NCBI RefSeq assembly: GCF_037969875.1
Contig: NZ_CP150218.1
Span: 5,146,001-5,210,000, forward strand
Direction: 5' to 3'
DNA from: Paenibacillus sp. FSL R7-0337
GTDB lineage: Bacteria > Bacillota > Bacilli > Paenibacillales > Paenibacillaceae
DNA length: 64,000 nt
Both the position numbers and the translations under genes were made by a program. Numbering within the stretch: the stretch's first letter is position 1; each line of letters starts with the position of its first letter. Below, in pieces: positions 43,781 through 51,886 of this stretch. The notes beneath the pieces were generated by a model. The model ran no database searches. It had not been told where the DNA came from and was given only the letters and a program-made list of their open reading frames with translations.

Positions 43781-45745
43781 ATGTTCTTTTTCATTGTAAT
43801 GCTTGTAGGTTTCGGTGTGTTCACAGCGCTTGCCTATATATTCAACGCGAAGCATAAGATCATAATGCCGCTTGTCAGCGCGTTGGCGGTCAGTATGCTG
43901 GTGCAGGTGCTGGAGCAATTCTACATGAGCAGCATTATTATTGTGGCGTTCATTCTGTATTTCATCATAAGCAGCATCAGGACCTTCAAGCATGAACAGT
44001 TCCAGTTAATGGTGGCGATTCTTTTCAGCACATCCGTCGTCACTCTCATCATAACCTCAACCTACTTCAAGCAGCCTGTGGCTCCCTCCGAAGAGGAGAT
44101 GGTCAGGGTGATGTTCATCTATTACCCGCTGCTGATTCTATTTATCTCCTGCTATGTCTACATGCTGCTTAGCGTGTTCAATTTCAAGCTGCTGCAGTCC
44201 GGGAACCCGCTCGGGTATATGATGGGCAAGGTGCGCGGCTTCAGGCGTATGGTCCGTCTGCTGTGGATCGCTTCTCGCAAAGGGCTGAACCATCTGCTCC
44301 AGCAGGATCATGCGAAGCTGCCGCACGTGATAGCTGCCGTTCTGGATAACATGGGCGGGGTCTTCGTGAAGTTCGGACAAGTCTTATCGACCAAAAAGGA
44401 CATGCTCCCGGCACAATACATCGAGGCGTTCTCCAGCCTGCATGACCAGGTTAAGCCACTCAGCCGGAAGGAGCTGAAGGAGATCATCGACAGCAGAATC
44501 GGCGATCTGGAGGAGACGTATGAAGACTTCGGGATGGAACCCATTGCTGCGGCTTCGATCGGTCAGGTGCATCTGGCGCGGCTGAAGTCCACAGGCGAGA
44601 AGGTGGTTGTCAAAATCCTGCGTCCGGATGTGAAGCAGAAGATGAGCGTAGATCTGGACTTATTAATCCAATTCGTGACCCGGCTCTCCGAGCGCTCCTC
44701 CAAAATTAAAAGACTCGGCTTAATTCAGCTCGCCCAAGGCTTTAAAACGAATCTGATCGAAGAGACAGATTTTGATATTGAAGCGCTGAATACCAACCTG
44801 CTGCGCCAAGCGTTCCAGGAACACGATATTCCGATACAAGTGCCGAAGATCTACGCCGAGTACTCGACCAAGCAGATTCTGACCATGGAATATATTGAAG
44901 GACAGCGGTTCACCCGGAAGGTGACCAATGATGTATCGGAAATGATCATGCACGCATTCCTGCAGCAGATTCTGATGATCGGCATCTTCCACGCCGACCC
45001 GCATCCCGGTAACCTGATGCTGACCCGGGACGGGGAAGTCGCACTGATTGACTTCGGCTCCGTGGGTTATCTGACAGAGGAAGAGCGGGCAGGGATGCTC
45101 AACTTCCTGATGGGCTACAGCCGGAAGGAGACGAAGCAGATGGCCCAGGGCCTGGCTGGGGTCTGTGAAGAAGGGGAGCAATTAGATGTGAAAATGATCG
45201 AGCGGCGCCTCGGCAGACTTTTATCCGAAGCCTCCTTCTCCCCTGATCCTACCAGTGTCATGATGAGGCGGCTGATGTCGATGATTACTGACCTGGGTAT
45301 GTCCTTGAAGCCGACGGTGGCCGGGGCCTTCCGGGCGATTATTACCGTGGACGGAACCTTGTCCTCAGTAGATGAGTCGTACTCTTTATCCGCAGCGAGC
45401 CAGTCCTTCGCAGAACAGATGGATACGGGAGAGATCGTCAAGGAACAGTTCAACAAGGTGAAGGGGCGGCTGGAGGACTATATCCCGAAGCTGCTGGAGC
45501 TGCCGCTGCTGAAGGAGAACCGGATTACGCTGGCGCGTGAGGACAATCATAGTCTGACGGATTTCGTAGGGACGCTGACGGTAGGGATATTCACGGTGAT
45601 CTGTATGGTGATTATGCTGGCAAGCTTCTGGGTGCAGGGGGAGATCATGCGGTTTGTGCTGGCTCCCCTATCGATGTCAGGCTTCGGCACGGGAATGATT
45701 ATTCTGATGATCTCCGTGATTAAGCAATTGAAACCTAAGAGTTAA
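43781..45745 (+). CDS. ABC1/UbiB/AarF family atypical kinase with N-terminal membrane domain
   Basis: A 654-residue protein. About four transmembrane segments lie in residues 1-135 and two more at the C-terminus. The UbiB-type kinase core between has KFGQ (197-200), the alanine-rich loop AAASIGQVHLA, VVVKILRP, the ExD motif EETDFDIEALN, the catalytic HADPHPGN and IDFGSVG. UbiB proteins support isoprenoid quinone/lipid handling. The N-terminal membrane block is unusual, as classic UbiB has only C-terminal helices. Co-transcribed with the small protein at 45764. Confidence 0.82.
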   Translation: MFFFIVMLVGFGVFTALAYIFNAKHKIIMPLVSALAVSMLVQVLEQFYMSSIIIVAFILYFIISSIRTFKHEQFQLMVAILFSTSVVTLIITSTYFKQPVAPSEEEMVRVMFIYYPLLILFISCYVYMLLSVFNFKLLQSGNPLGYMMGKVRGFRRMVRLLWIASRKGLNHLLQQDHAKLPHVIAAVLDNMGGVFVKFGQVLSTKKDMLPAQYIEAFSSLHDQVKPLSRKELKEIIDSRIGDLEETYEDFGMEPIAAASIGQVHLARLKSTGEKVVVKILRPDVKQKMSVDLDLLIQFVTRLSERSSKIKRLGLIQLAQGFKTNLIEETDFDIEALNTNLLRQAFQEHDIPIQVPKIYAEYSTKQILTMEYIEGQRFTRKVTNDVSEMIMHAFLQQILMIGIFHADPHPGNLMLTRDGEVALIDFGSVGYLTEEERAGMLNFLMGYSRKETKQMAQGLAGVCEEGEQLDVKMIERRLGRLLSEASFSPDPTSVMMRRLMSMITDLGMSLKPTVAGAFRAIITVDGTLSSVDESYSLSAASQSFAEQMDTGEIVKEQFNKVKGRLEDYIPKLLELPLLKENRITLAREDNHSLTDFVGTLTVGIFTVICMVIMLASFWVQGEIMRFVLAPLSMSGFGTGMIILMISVIKQLKPKS

Positions 45746-45763
45746 CGGAGGACATACAAGATT

Positions 45764-46303
45764 ATGGCGAATCCACTCTCGAACAAGAAGAGAATACGCG
45801 GCTGGAAGCGCAGGGTGAAGCAGATTGACCAGTGGAAAAAATGGTGTATGCACCTCGATCTGGAGGAGCTGCAAACCACCCGGCGGGATTATGTGAAGCT
45901 ATGGATCGACCCCTTCTACAGGTTGAACAGGCGCAATCCGCCGGTGTGGTACTCCCGTCTGCTGCTGGAGGCGATGATCGAGGTGTATCATTCCTGGTCC
46001 CGGCAGATGGCAGGTTTCAATGAACCTTTTTATCTGAGAATCTGGTTCTATCATCCGAACTTCATCCAATCCCAGATTGTGGTCGCCTTCCGTGATGCGC
46101 TGCATTTCTACGACAATACCTTCGAGGCTAGAGGCGAGCGCCAGGCGTTCCCCTCACATCTGTACGGGACAGTGCCCGGTTTTGAGGACTTCATCTGGGA
46201 GCCTGCCGCTGAACCTGAGCCTTACTGTCTGCCCGGACAGCCGAGGTCTCAAGCCGCCCAGGTATGGTTAGGCAGGGCCGCTACCATTCCCCCAGAGTTA
46301 TGA
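45764..46303 (+). CDS. Conserved hypothetical protein
   Basis: A 179-residue soluble protein rich in Arg, Trp and Tyr (for example KQIDQWKKWCMHLDLEELQ and FYLRIWFYHPNFIQSQ). No signal peptide, membrane helix or known motif. It lies 18 bp after the UbiB-like kinase gene with GGAGG before its ATG, so it probably belongs to that operon. Function unknown. Confidence 0.6.
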   Translation: MANPLSNKKRIRGWKRRVKQIDQWKKWCMHLDLEELQTTRRDYVKLWIDPFYRLNRRNPPVWYSRLLLEAMIEVYHSWSRQMAGFNEPFYLRIWFYHPNFIQSQIVVAFRDALHFYDNTFEARGERQAFPSHLYGTVPGFEDFIWEPAAEPEPYCLPGQPRSQAAQVWLGRAATIPPEL

Positions 46304-46309
46304 TATAAT
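46301..46309 (+). promoter_or_regulatory. Extended -10 promoter element before dus
   Basis: TGATATAAT is a full TGN plus TATAAT extended -10 box, 58 bp before the dus ATG, with no good -35. It overlaps the stop region of the previous gene, giving dus and the following SDR their own start. Confidence 0.5.
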
Positions 46310-46366
46310 TTAGCTTTATTACGGCCGGATAAGGATGATCCCGGCATGCATAGAGAGGTACTTCAT

Positions 46367-47356
46367 ATGATAAATAATTTCTGGCGTGAATTGCCACGCC
46401 CTTTCTTTATACTGGCCCCGATGGAGGATGTGACGGATGTGGTGTTTCGTCATGTGGTGAACGCGGCGGGCCGGCCGGATGTGTTTTTTACGGAGTTCGT
46501 GAATACAGAGAGCTATGCTCACCCGGAGGGGAAGCAGGCGGTGCGGGGGCGGTTAACCTTCACGGAGGATGAACAGCCGATGGTCGCCCATATTTGGGGG
46601 GACAAGCCGGAGTACTTCCGGAAGATGAGCATTAGTATGGCCGAAGAAGGCTTCAAGGGCATCGATCTGAACATGGGTTGTCCGGTAGCGAATGTAGCCG
46701 AGAATGGCAAGGGCAGCGGACTGATCTGCCGCCCGGACACCGCTGCGGAGATCATCCAAGCCGCCAAGGCTGGAGGGCTGCCGGTCAGCGTCAAGACCCG
46801 ACTCGGATTCAGCAGCGTGGACGAATGGCGGGGCTGGTTGACCCATATTTTGCAGCAGGACATTGTGAATCTGTCCATCCATCTGCGTACGCGGGAGGAA
46901 ATGAGCAAGGTGGATGCCCACTGGGAGCTGATTCCTGAGATCAAAAAGCTGCGGGATGAGATCGCGCCGCACACCCTGCTGACGATCAACGGGGACATAC
47001 CGGACCGGGAGACGGGCCTGAGGCTTGCCGCAGAGTACGGAGTGGACGGGATTATGATCGGGCGCGGGATTTTTCATAATCCGTTTGCGTTCGAGCAGGA
47101 ACCGAGGGAGCATAGCAGCAAGGAGCTCCTGGATCTGCTACGGCTGCACCTGGATCTCCATGACCACTATTCGGCGCTGGAATCACGTTCCTACAAGCCG
47201 CTGCCCCGCTTCTTCAAAATCTACGTCCGCGGCTTCCGCGGCGCCAGTGAACTCAGAAATCATCTAATGAACACCAAGTCCACCCGCGAGGTGCGTGCGC
47301 TGCTGGATGAATTCGCCAGCAAAGAGCAGGACGGTGCGGAGGAGCTTGGGGGTTAA
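46367..47356 (+). CDS. dus: tRNA-dihydrouridine synthase
   Basis: A 329-residue FMN enzyme that reduces uridines in the tRNA D-loop. APMEDVTD is the Dus start motif, [10 protein letters not shown] contains the catalytic cysteine, VKTRLGF and SIHLRTREE are substrate/FMN-binding blocks, and TINGDI and [11 protein letters not shown] follow as in the family. The C-terminal helical tRNA-binding domain is present. ATG 46367 follows GAGAGGTACTTCAT; the longer reading from 46346 has no ribosome site. The SDR gene starts 10 bp after its stop. Confidence 0.92.
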   Translation: MINNFWRELPRPFFILAPMEDVTDVVFRHVVNAAGRPDVFFTEFVNTESYAHPEGKQAVRGRLTFTEDEQPMVAHIWGDKPEYFRKMSISMAEEGFKGIDLNMGCPVANVAENGKGSGLICRPDTAAEIIQAAKAGGLPVSVKTRLGFSSVDEWRGWLTHILQQDIVNLSIHLRTREEMSKVDAHWELIPEIKKLRDEIAPHTLLTINGDIPDRETGLRLAAEYGVDGIMIGRGIFHNPFAFEQEPREHSSKELLDLLRLHLDLHDHYSALESRSYKPLPRFFKIYVRGFRGASELRNHLMNTKSTREVRALLDEFASKEQDGAEELGG

Positions 47357-47366
47357 GGGAGGGCAT

Positions 47367-48086
47367 ATGCGAAACTTTATTATTTTCGGAGCAAGCAAGG
47401 GCTTGGGAGAGGCCTTCGTCAAAGCGCTGCCGGTGCCGGGCGATCAGGTCTGGGTGGTCTCAAGAACGTATCCGGACAGCCTGAAGCTGGAGGATGGGGT
47501 GCAGCGGACCTGGATGGAGGCTGACTTGACGAAGCCGGATGCTGCGGGCCGGATTGCAGAATCATTGAACGGCGTTACACTGGACGTATTCATCTATAAT
47601 GTTGGCGTATGGGAGAGCAAGGGGTTCAGCGATGACTATGATTTTGAGCAGGACGATCCGGCTGAGATTGCCAGCATCATTAACATCAATGTGACTTCGG
47701 CGATTACATGCATCCAGAAGCTTTTGCCGAATTTGAAGCAGTCTGAGCATGCCAACATTATCTTCATCGGTTCCACAGCAGGCCTGGATCATAATGATTA
47801 CACCCAGGTCTCCTTCACCGCGTCCAAGTTCGGTCTGCGCGGAATCGCCAATGCGGTCAGGGAGCATGTGAAGCCGTACGGCATCGGTGTGACTGTCATC
47901 AATCCTGGCGAGATAGCTACGCAGATTCCATTGGAGGCCGGTGTGGAGCCCGTCTTGTCTGCCTACAACGGCACGCAGATTCCGCTTCAGGATATCGTGT
48001 CCCTGGTACAATGCGTCATGAACCTGTCCAAGGCTTCCTGTGTGAAGGAGATCAATATTCCGGCGATGCTGGATTCGAATGCGTAG
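47367..48086 (+). CDS. SDR family protein with altered catalytic tyrosine
   Basis: A 239-residue short-chain dehydrogenase fold: GASKGLGEAF binds the cofactor, YNVGVW replaces the NNAG motif, and S137 and K154 are present. The active-site YxxxK reads FTASK, so the tyrosine position is F150, and the codon is clearly TTC. Without it, normal hydride-transfer chemistry is doubtful. A binding or regulatory role, or a nearby Tyr (Y145), could apply. ATG 47367 follows GGGAGGG. A partly deleted copy of this gene lies at 48891-48989. Confidence 0.75.
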   Translation: MRNFIIFGASKGLGEAFVKALPVPGDQVWVVSRTYPDSLKLEDGVQRTWMEADLTKPDAAGRIAESLNGVTLDVFIYNVGVWESKGFSDDYDFEQDDPAEIASIININVTSAITCIQKLLPNLKQSEHANIIFIGSTAGLDHNDYTQVSFTASKFGLRGIANAVREHVKPYGIGVTVINPGEIATQIPLEAGVEPVLSAYNGTQIPLQDIVSLVQCVMNLSKASCVKEINIPAMLDSNA

Positions 48087-48165
48087 GGATGAAGCAGCGG
48101 AGAATCAGACTTAATAGAATGCCAGCAGCCGCGATCCACGCGGTCAAGGGGAGAGCGGTTTTAGA

Positions 48166-48882
48166 GTGGAGCATCTGTCACAGTATACTTATGTTCAATC
48201 GATCGCAAAAGATACTATAAGTCAATTACAGGGGATAATTAAAGAAGGTATCACAGAAAAGGAAATCGTCTATAGAGCCGAAGAGATTATGAGAGATAAG
48301 GGGATTCATAGTTTTTGGTATCACGGTGTAGGGGCATTTGTTCACGTTGGGAAGAGAACAATTAGGTCCGAGTCGGGTAAGGAGTATAAGCCTTCGGATA
48401 CATTTGTCCGCAGAAATGATATCGTGACTATAGATCTTAGTCCAGAAATTAACGCCTTCTGGGGAGATTATGCACGAACACTAATAGTGATTGATGGAAA
48501 AGTAATTGCCGAAGACGCACTTGCACATACCAATAATGAATCTGCACTAGAATTTTCACATGGAATTAACGCCGAAAAGGATCTCCATAACAAATTTATT
48601 GATTTTGTAAGACCGGGCATGACTTTTGAAGAAGTCTACTTATATATGAATGAGGTTATCCAACAACTTGGTTACATTAATCTTGATTTTTCCGGAAATT
48701 TGGGGCACACCATCGAATTCGATAAAGATCACAGAAAATACTTGGAGTCCGGGAATAAGATGAAGCTTAGTGAAGGATCACTATTTACATTTGAGCCGCA
48801 TATTAAGCACAAAAATGGATTGTACGGTTTTAAACGGGAGAATATTTATTATTTCCGTGATGGAGAATTACTTATTTTATAA
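48166..48882 (+). CDS. M24 family metallopeptidase (Xaa-Pro aminopeptidase-like)
   Basis: A 238-residue peptidase of the pita-bread fold. All five metal ligands can be read: D90 and D101 in VTIDLSPEINAFWGDYART, H181 in GNLGHTIEF, E210 in FTFEPHI and E225 in FKRENIYYF. It lacks the N-terminal domain of most Xaa-Pro peptidases, so it is a minimal type. Start GTG 48166. It is distinctly more AT-rich than its neighbours and sits between an SDR gene and the scar of a second SDR copy, which points to acquisition. Substrate unknown. Confidence 0.85.
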   Translation: MEHLSQYTYVQSIAKDTISQLQGIIKEGITEKEIVYRAEEIMRDKGIHSFWYHGVGAFVHVGKRTIRSESGKEYKPSDTFVRRNDIVTIDLSPEINAFWGDYARTLIVIDGKVIAEDALAHTNNESALEFSHGINAEKDLHNKFIDFVRPGMTFEEVYLYMNEVIQQLGYINLDFSGNLGHTIEFDKDHRKYLESGNKMKLSEGSLFTFEPHIKHKNGLYGFKRENIYYFRDGELLIL

Positions 48883-48890
48883 GAACGTAC

Positions 48891-48989
48891 GCTGCGGGAC
48901 GGATTCCAGAATCATTGAACAGCGTTACCCTGGACGTATTCATCTATAATGTTGGCGTATGGGAGAGCTAGGGTGATACGAATGCGTAA
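48891..48989 (+). pseudogene. Remnant of a duplicated SDR gene
   Basis: Bases 48891-48972 match 47541-47622 inside the intact SDR gene at about 94%, and the following GATACGAATGCGTAA matches that gene's last codons and stop (GATTCGAATGCGTAG). The copy has lost its start and the whole region between, so it cannot work. It shows that a tandem SDR duplicate once flanked the M24 gene. Confidence 0.85.
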
Positions 48990-48996
48990 ATGAACT

Positions 48997-49060
48997 GAGG
49001 ACCGGATGAATGGCAAGGGATAATCCTGGAGCCAACAAGCCTGTCCTCTATTTTGTTATA
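48997..49060 (+). repeat. Dispersed ~64-bp intergenic repeat, copy A
   Basis: Shares CTGTCCTCTATTTTGTTATA exactly, and most of the preceding 44 bases, with 61864-61925. It directly follows the SDR scar. It contains no convincing gene. It could be a gene fragment or small mobile repeat. The rest of the gap 48883-49191 holds only the SDR scar and the rtcB ribosome site. Confidence 0.65.
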
Positions 49061-49191
49061 TCTACCCAATCGTAATACTTCCGCCATGTACTTGGGTGCC
49101 CGGATAAGCGAATATAGACACAGAAGCTTAAGAGCGCATGAGGACGCTGCAGCACCATCGCGGTGATCCCGATCATAGGAGGTTACAGGAT

Positions 49192-50418
49192 ATGGCTTAT
49201 CAGAATATTGACGGTGTGCGGGTATGGGGGAAGCCGGACGAAGGAGCCCTGGTGCAGGCACGGATGTGTGCGGAGAACGGAAATGTGGTGCAGACCTTGC
49301 TCATGGCAGATCATCATAAAGGCTACAGCCAGCCGATCGGCGGCGTGGTCGTATACGATGGACAGATCTCCCCGTCTGGCGTGGGTTACGATATCGGGTG
49401 CGGGAATAAGGCGGTGCGGACCGGCTTGAAGATAGAGGAGCTGCGGCCGCAGCTCTCACGAGTCATGGACGAGATTGCCCGCAGAATCTCCTTCGGCATA
49501 GGCCGGGTTAATAACGAGCGGGTGGAACACGAGCTGTTCGATGACCCGGATTGGGCGGTGTTCATGGCAGTTGGCAGACAGAAGCATGACAAGCTCAAGG
49601 ACCTGGCGCAGAATCAGCTGGGTACCGTCGGCAGTGGCAACCACTTCGTAGATATACTTGAAGAAGAGGCAACTGGCCGGGTATGGATTGCCAATCATTT
49701 CGGCAGCAGAGGGTTCGGGCATAAGACAGCGAGCGGGTTCCTTAACCTGGCAGCAGGCAGAGACTTTCTGGCGAATGCCCCCGGGGAAAAGATGGATCAG
49801 CCGCCCGTTCTGCTCGACCTGAACAGTGAGCTGGGCGATATGTATTACAGAGCTATGAAGCTGGCCGGTCGCTATGCTTATGCGGGAAGAGACTATGTCA
49901 TCCAGCAGGTCTTGGCGATTCTGGGAACGGAAGCGGATCTGGAGGTGCACAACCATCATAACTATGCTTGGAAAGAGACGCATGACGGCAAGGAAGTCAT
50001 CGTCGTCCGCAAAGGGGCCACTCCGTCCGCACCCGGCCAGATGGGCTTCATTGGCGGCAGCATGGGAGACATCTCCGTAATCGTCCGGGGTAAGGACAGC
50101 GAGGAGAACCGGGATGCTTATTACAGCACCGTTCATGGAGCGGGCCGAATCATGAGCCGGACCCAGGCTGCCGGCCGTATGAACTATAAAACCCGTACCC
50201 GCAGCGGCGGTCAAATTACGACAGCGCAAATGCTGGAGGCGGTCCGGCAGTTCGGCGTAGTGCTACGCGGCGCGGGGACGGACGAGAGTCCTTTTGTCTA
50301 CCGGAAGCTGCAAGAAGTGTTGAACGCGCACGCCGGGACCATTGAGGTTATGCACGTGCTGAAGCCCGTGGGCGTATGTATGGCCGGCGCGGATGAGTTC
50401 GATCCGTATAAGGATTGA
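49192..50418 (+). CDS. rtcB: RtcB family RNA ligase
   Basis: A 408-residue 3'-phosphate/5'-hydroxyl RNA ligase. D67 and C70 in GYDIGCGNK and the histidines in GSGNHFVD, IANHFGSRG and VHNHHNY bind manganese. H315 in STVHGAGRIMSR is the GMP-accepting histidine. ATG 49192 follows AGGAGGTTACAGGAT. It repairs or reseals RNA cut by ribotoxins. No archease or rtcA gene is near, but the following small gene is a probable partner. Confidence 0.93.
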   Translation: MAYQNIDGVRVWGKPDEGALVQARMCAENGNVVQTLLMADHHKGYSQPIGGVVVYDGQISPSGVGYDIGCGNKAVRTGLKIEELRPQLSRVMDEIARRISFGIGRVNNERVEHELFDDPDWAVFMAVGRQKHDKLKDLAQNQLGTVGSGNHFVDILEEEATGRVWIANHFGSRGFGHKTASGFLNLAAGRDFLANAPGEKMDQPPVLLDLNSELGDMYYRAMKLAGRYAYAGRDYVIQQVLAILGTEADLEVHNHHNYAWKETHDGKEVIVVRKGATPSAPGQMGFIGGSMGDISVIVRGKDSEENRDAYYSTVHGAGRIMSRTQAAGRMNYKTRTRSGGQITTAQMLEAVRQFGVVLRGAGTDESPFVYRKLQEVLNAHAGTIEVMHVLKPVGVCMAGADEFDPYKD

Positions 50419-50493
50419 GGGGGATATCCATCACGAAGTCTCCACAGGCGGGCAGTAAGGACGCGAAGTATGGTAACATAGAACTTCAAGAAG

Positions 50494-50511
50494 AGGCCGA
50501 CAGGCCTTTTC
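50494..50511 (+). terminator. Short hairpin after rtcB
   Basis: AGGCC-GACA-GGCCT followed by TTTTCCC, 76 bp after the rtcB stop. Five pairs only, so termination is probably partial and the next gene may still be co-transcribed. Confidence 0.45.
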
Positions 50512-50535
50512 CCATTTTCAATATGGAGGGATTAC

Positions 50536-51105
50536 ATGTCCTGGAGCAAACTCAAACAGCAACTGGAGGGCTTCCTCAGCCCATCCTTAGAGGGACGGGT
50601 AGAGTACCGGGCGCCCGCTTACCGCTATTCGCCGGATAAATCAGGCACCTGTTATATTACGGTGGACAAGAAGAACATTCTCAGCATGACCGACAAGTCC
50701 AGCTCTATCCGCTGGTACTCATCCGAACTGGAGGTCAAGAATGACCCGGAGCTGCATATCTCCGTCACCAATGAGGACATTGAAGCAGTCAGACTGACGG
50801 CCAAAGGCCCCATCCCTGAGGACCGCCTAATCATAATGGCCCGAAGCCGCTTAACCACCGAACATGCCAAAGCATTAATGTTGGCCCAGGCTGCCCTGAC
50901 GAAATCGAATTTCATTGTGGTGGCGAATAAGTTCCTGGTTACTCCTATCGAGGAGAGCCTGGAGAGCAGTGATATTATCTTGAACATCCTGGCTCTGATG
51001 GACCGGAGAGTCGGGCGGAAGCGGATCGAGGGGATGGCCGTGAAGATGCAGCGGAAGCATCCGGCGGTGGAGTATTTCTATGATCTGCGGCGCGGGGCAC
51101 GATGA
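50536..51105 (+). CDS. Conserved protein of SF0329-like family
   Basis: A 189-residue soluble protein starting MSWSKLKQQLEGFLSPSLEG, a start I recall from the SF0329 group of conserved proteins with unknown function. The middle is beta-rich (GTCYITVDKKNILSM) and the C-terminus basic (DRRVGRKRIEGMAVKMQRKH), which could suit nucleic-acid binding. It lies 117 bp after rtcB on the same strand with GGAGGG before its ATG. A role with RtcB is only positional. Confidence 0.6.
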   Translation: MSWSKLKQQLEGFLSPSLEGRVEYRAPAYRYSPDKSGTCYITVDKKNILSMTDKSSSIRWYSSELEVKNDPELHISVTNEDIEAVRLTAKGPIPEDRLIIMARSRLTTEHAKALMLAQAALTKSNFIVVANKFLVTPIEESLESSDIILNILALMDRRVGRKRIEGMAVKMQRKHPAVEYFYDLRRGAR

Positions 51106-51174
51106 TTGTTATGGCCGCTGCCGCTGAAACGGTACCGTCCTTTAAAAGGTCGGCAAAGCCGTTTCCGCTTGTGC

Positions 51175-51864
51175 TCAGCGTTTCCCGGCAACCAGCATAT
51201 ATCCGGCCCCACGGACGGTAATGATCCGCTCGGGATGGATGGGGTCTTCCTCGATTTTTTTGCGCAGATTACTGATGTGGACCGCCACTGTTCGCGTATC
51301 CTCCAGACTCTTCATCCCCCAGATGAGGTGAAACAGTGTATCGGCAGTGACCACTTGATTCACGTTCTGTGCCATGTAGGAGAGCAGGCTGAATTCTTTT
51401 TTGGACAGAAAAATCGTTCTGCTGCCCATATGGACAGACTGAGCATAGAAATCCAGCGTTAGTCCCGGCAGCTCCAGCAGCTGTTCCCTTCTGCCCGTGG
51501 ATACCCTGCGGAGGTGGGCCTTGATCTTGGCCATGAGTACGCCCGGACTGAACGGCTTGGTCACATAATCATCCCCGCCATAGGATAAAGCGCTGATCTT
51601 CACCTCATCCTCCTCTTGACTGCTTAGGAACACAATCGGGGCATTCGTGTAATTGCGTGCGTTCTTGCACCAGTCAATGCCGTTCTCATTCGCCAGCAGC
51701 ACATCCAGCACAATCAGGTCCGGGTTAAAGGACGCAAGCAGCATCATAGCATCGGCCCCGCTGTGGCAAGATGAGGAGTCGAAGCCTTCCCGCTGGCAGT
51801 ATAGCTCAACAATCTCACAGATATGGGGATCGTCGTCGACGATCATAATTCGGTATGTGTCCAT
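51175..51864 (-). CDS. OmpR-family response regulator
   Basis: A 229-residue regulator. The receiver has acidic D10-D12, phospho-acceptor D54 (LIVLDVLL) and the switch lysine in TKPF. The C-terminal winged helix carries VAVHISNLRKKIEEDP and RGAGYML. It is encoded 22 bp after its kinase, with AGGAAGGTGAC before the start. It acts in the cytoplasm on unknown targets. Confidence 0.9.
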   Translation of the reverse strand: MDTYRIMIVDDDPHICEIVELYCQREGFDSSSCHSGADAMMLLASFNPDLIVLDVLLANENGIDWCKNARNYTNAPIVFLSSQEEDEVKISALSYGGDDYVTKPFSPGVLMAKIKAHLRRVSTGRREQLLELPGLTLDFYAQSVHMGSRTIFLSKKEFSLLSYMAQNVNQVVTADTLFHLIWGMKSLEDTRTVAVHISNLRKKIEEDPIHPERIITVRGAGYMLVAGKR

Positions 51865-51886
51865 TCTATTGTCACCTTCCTGCTTC

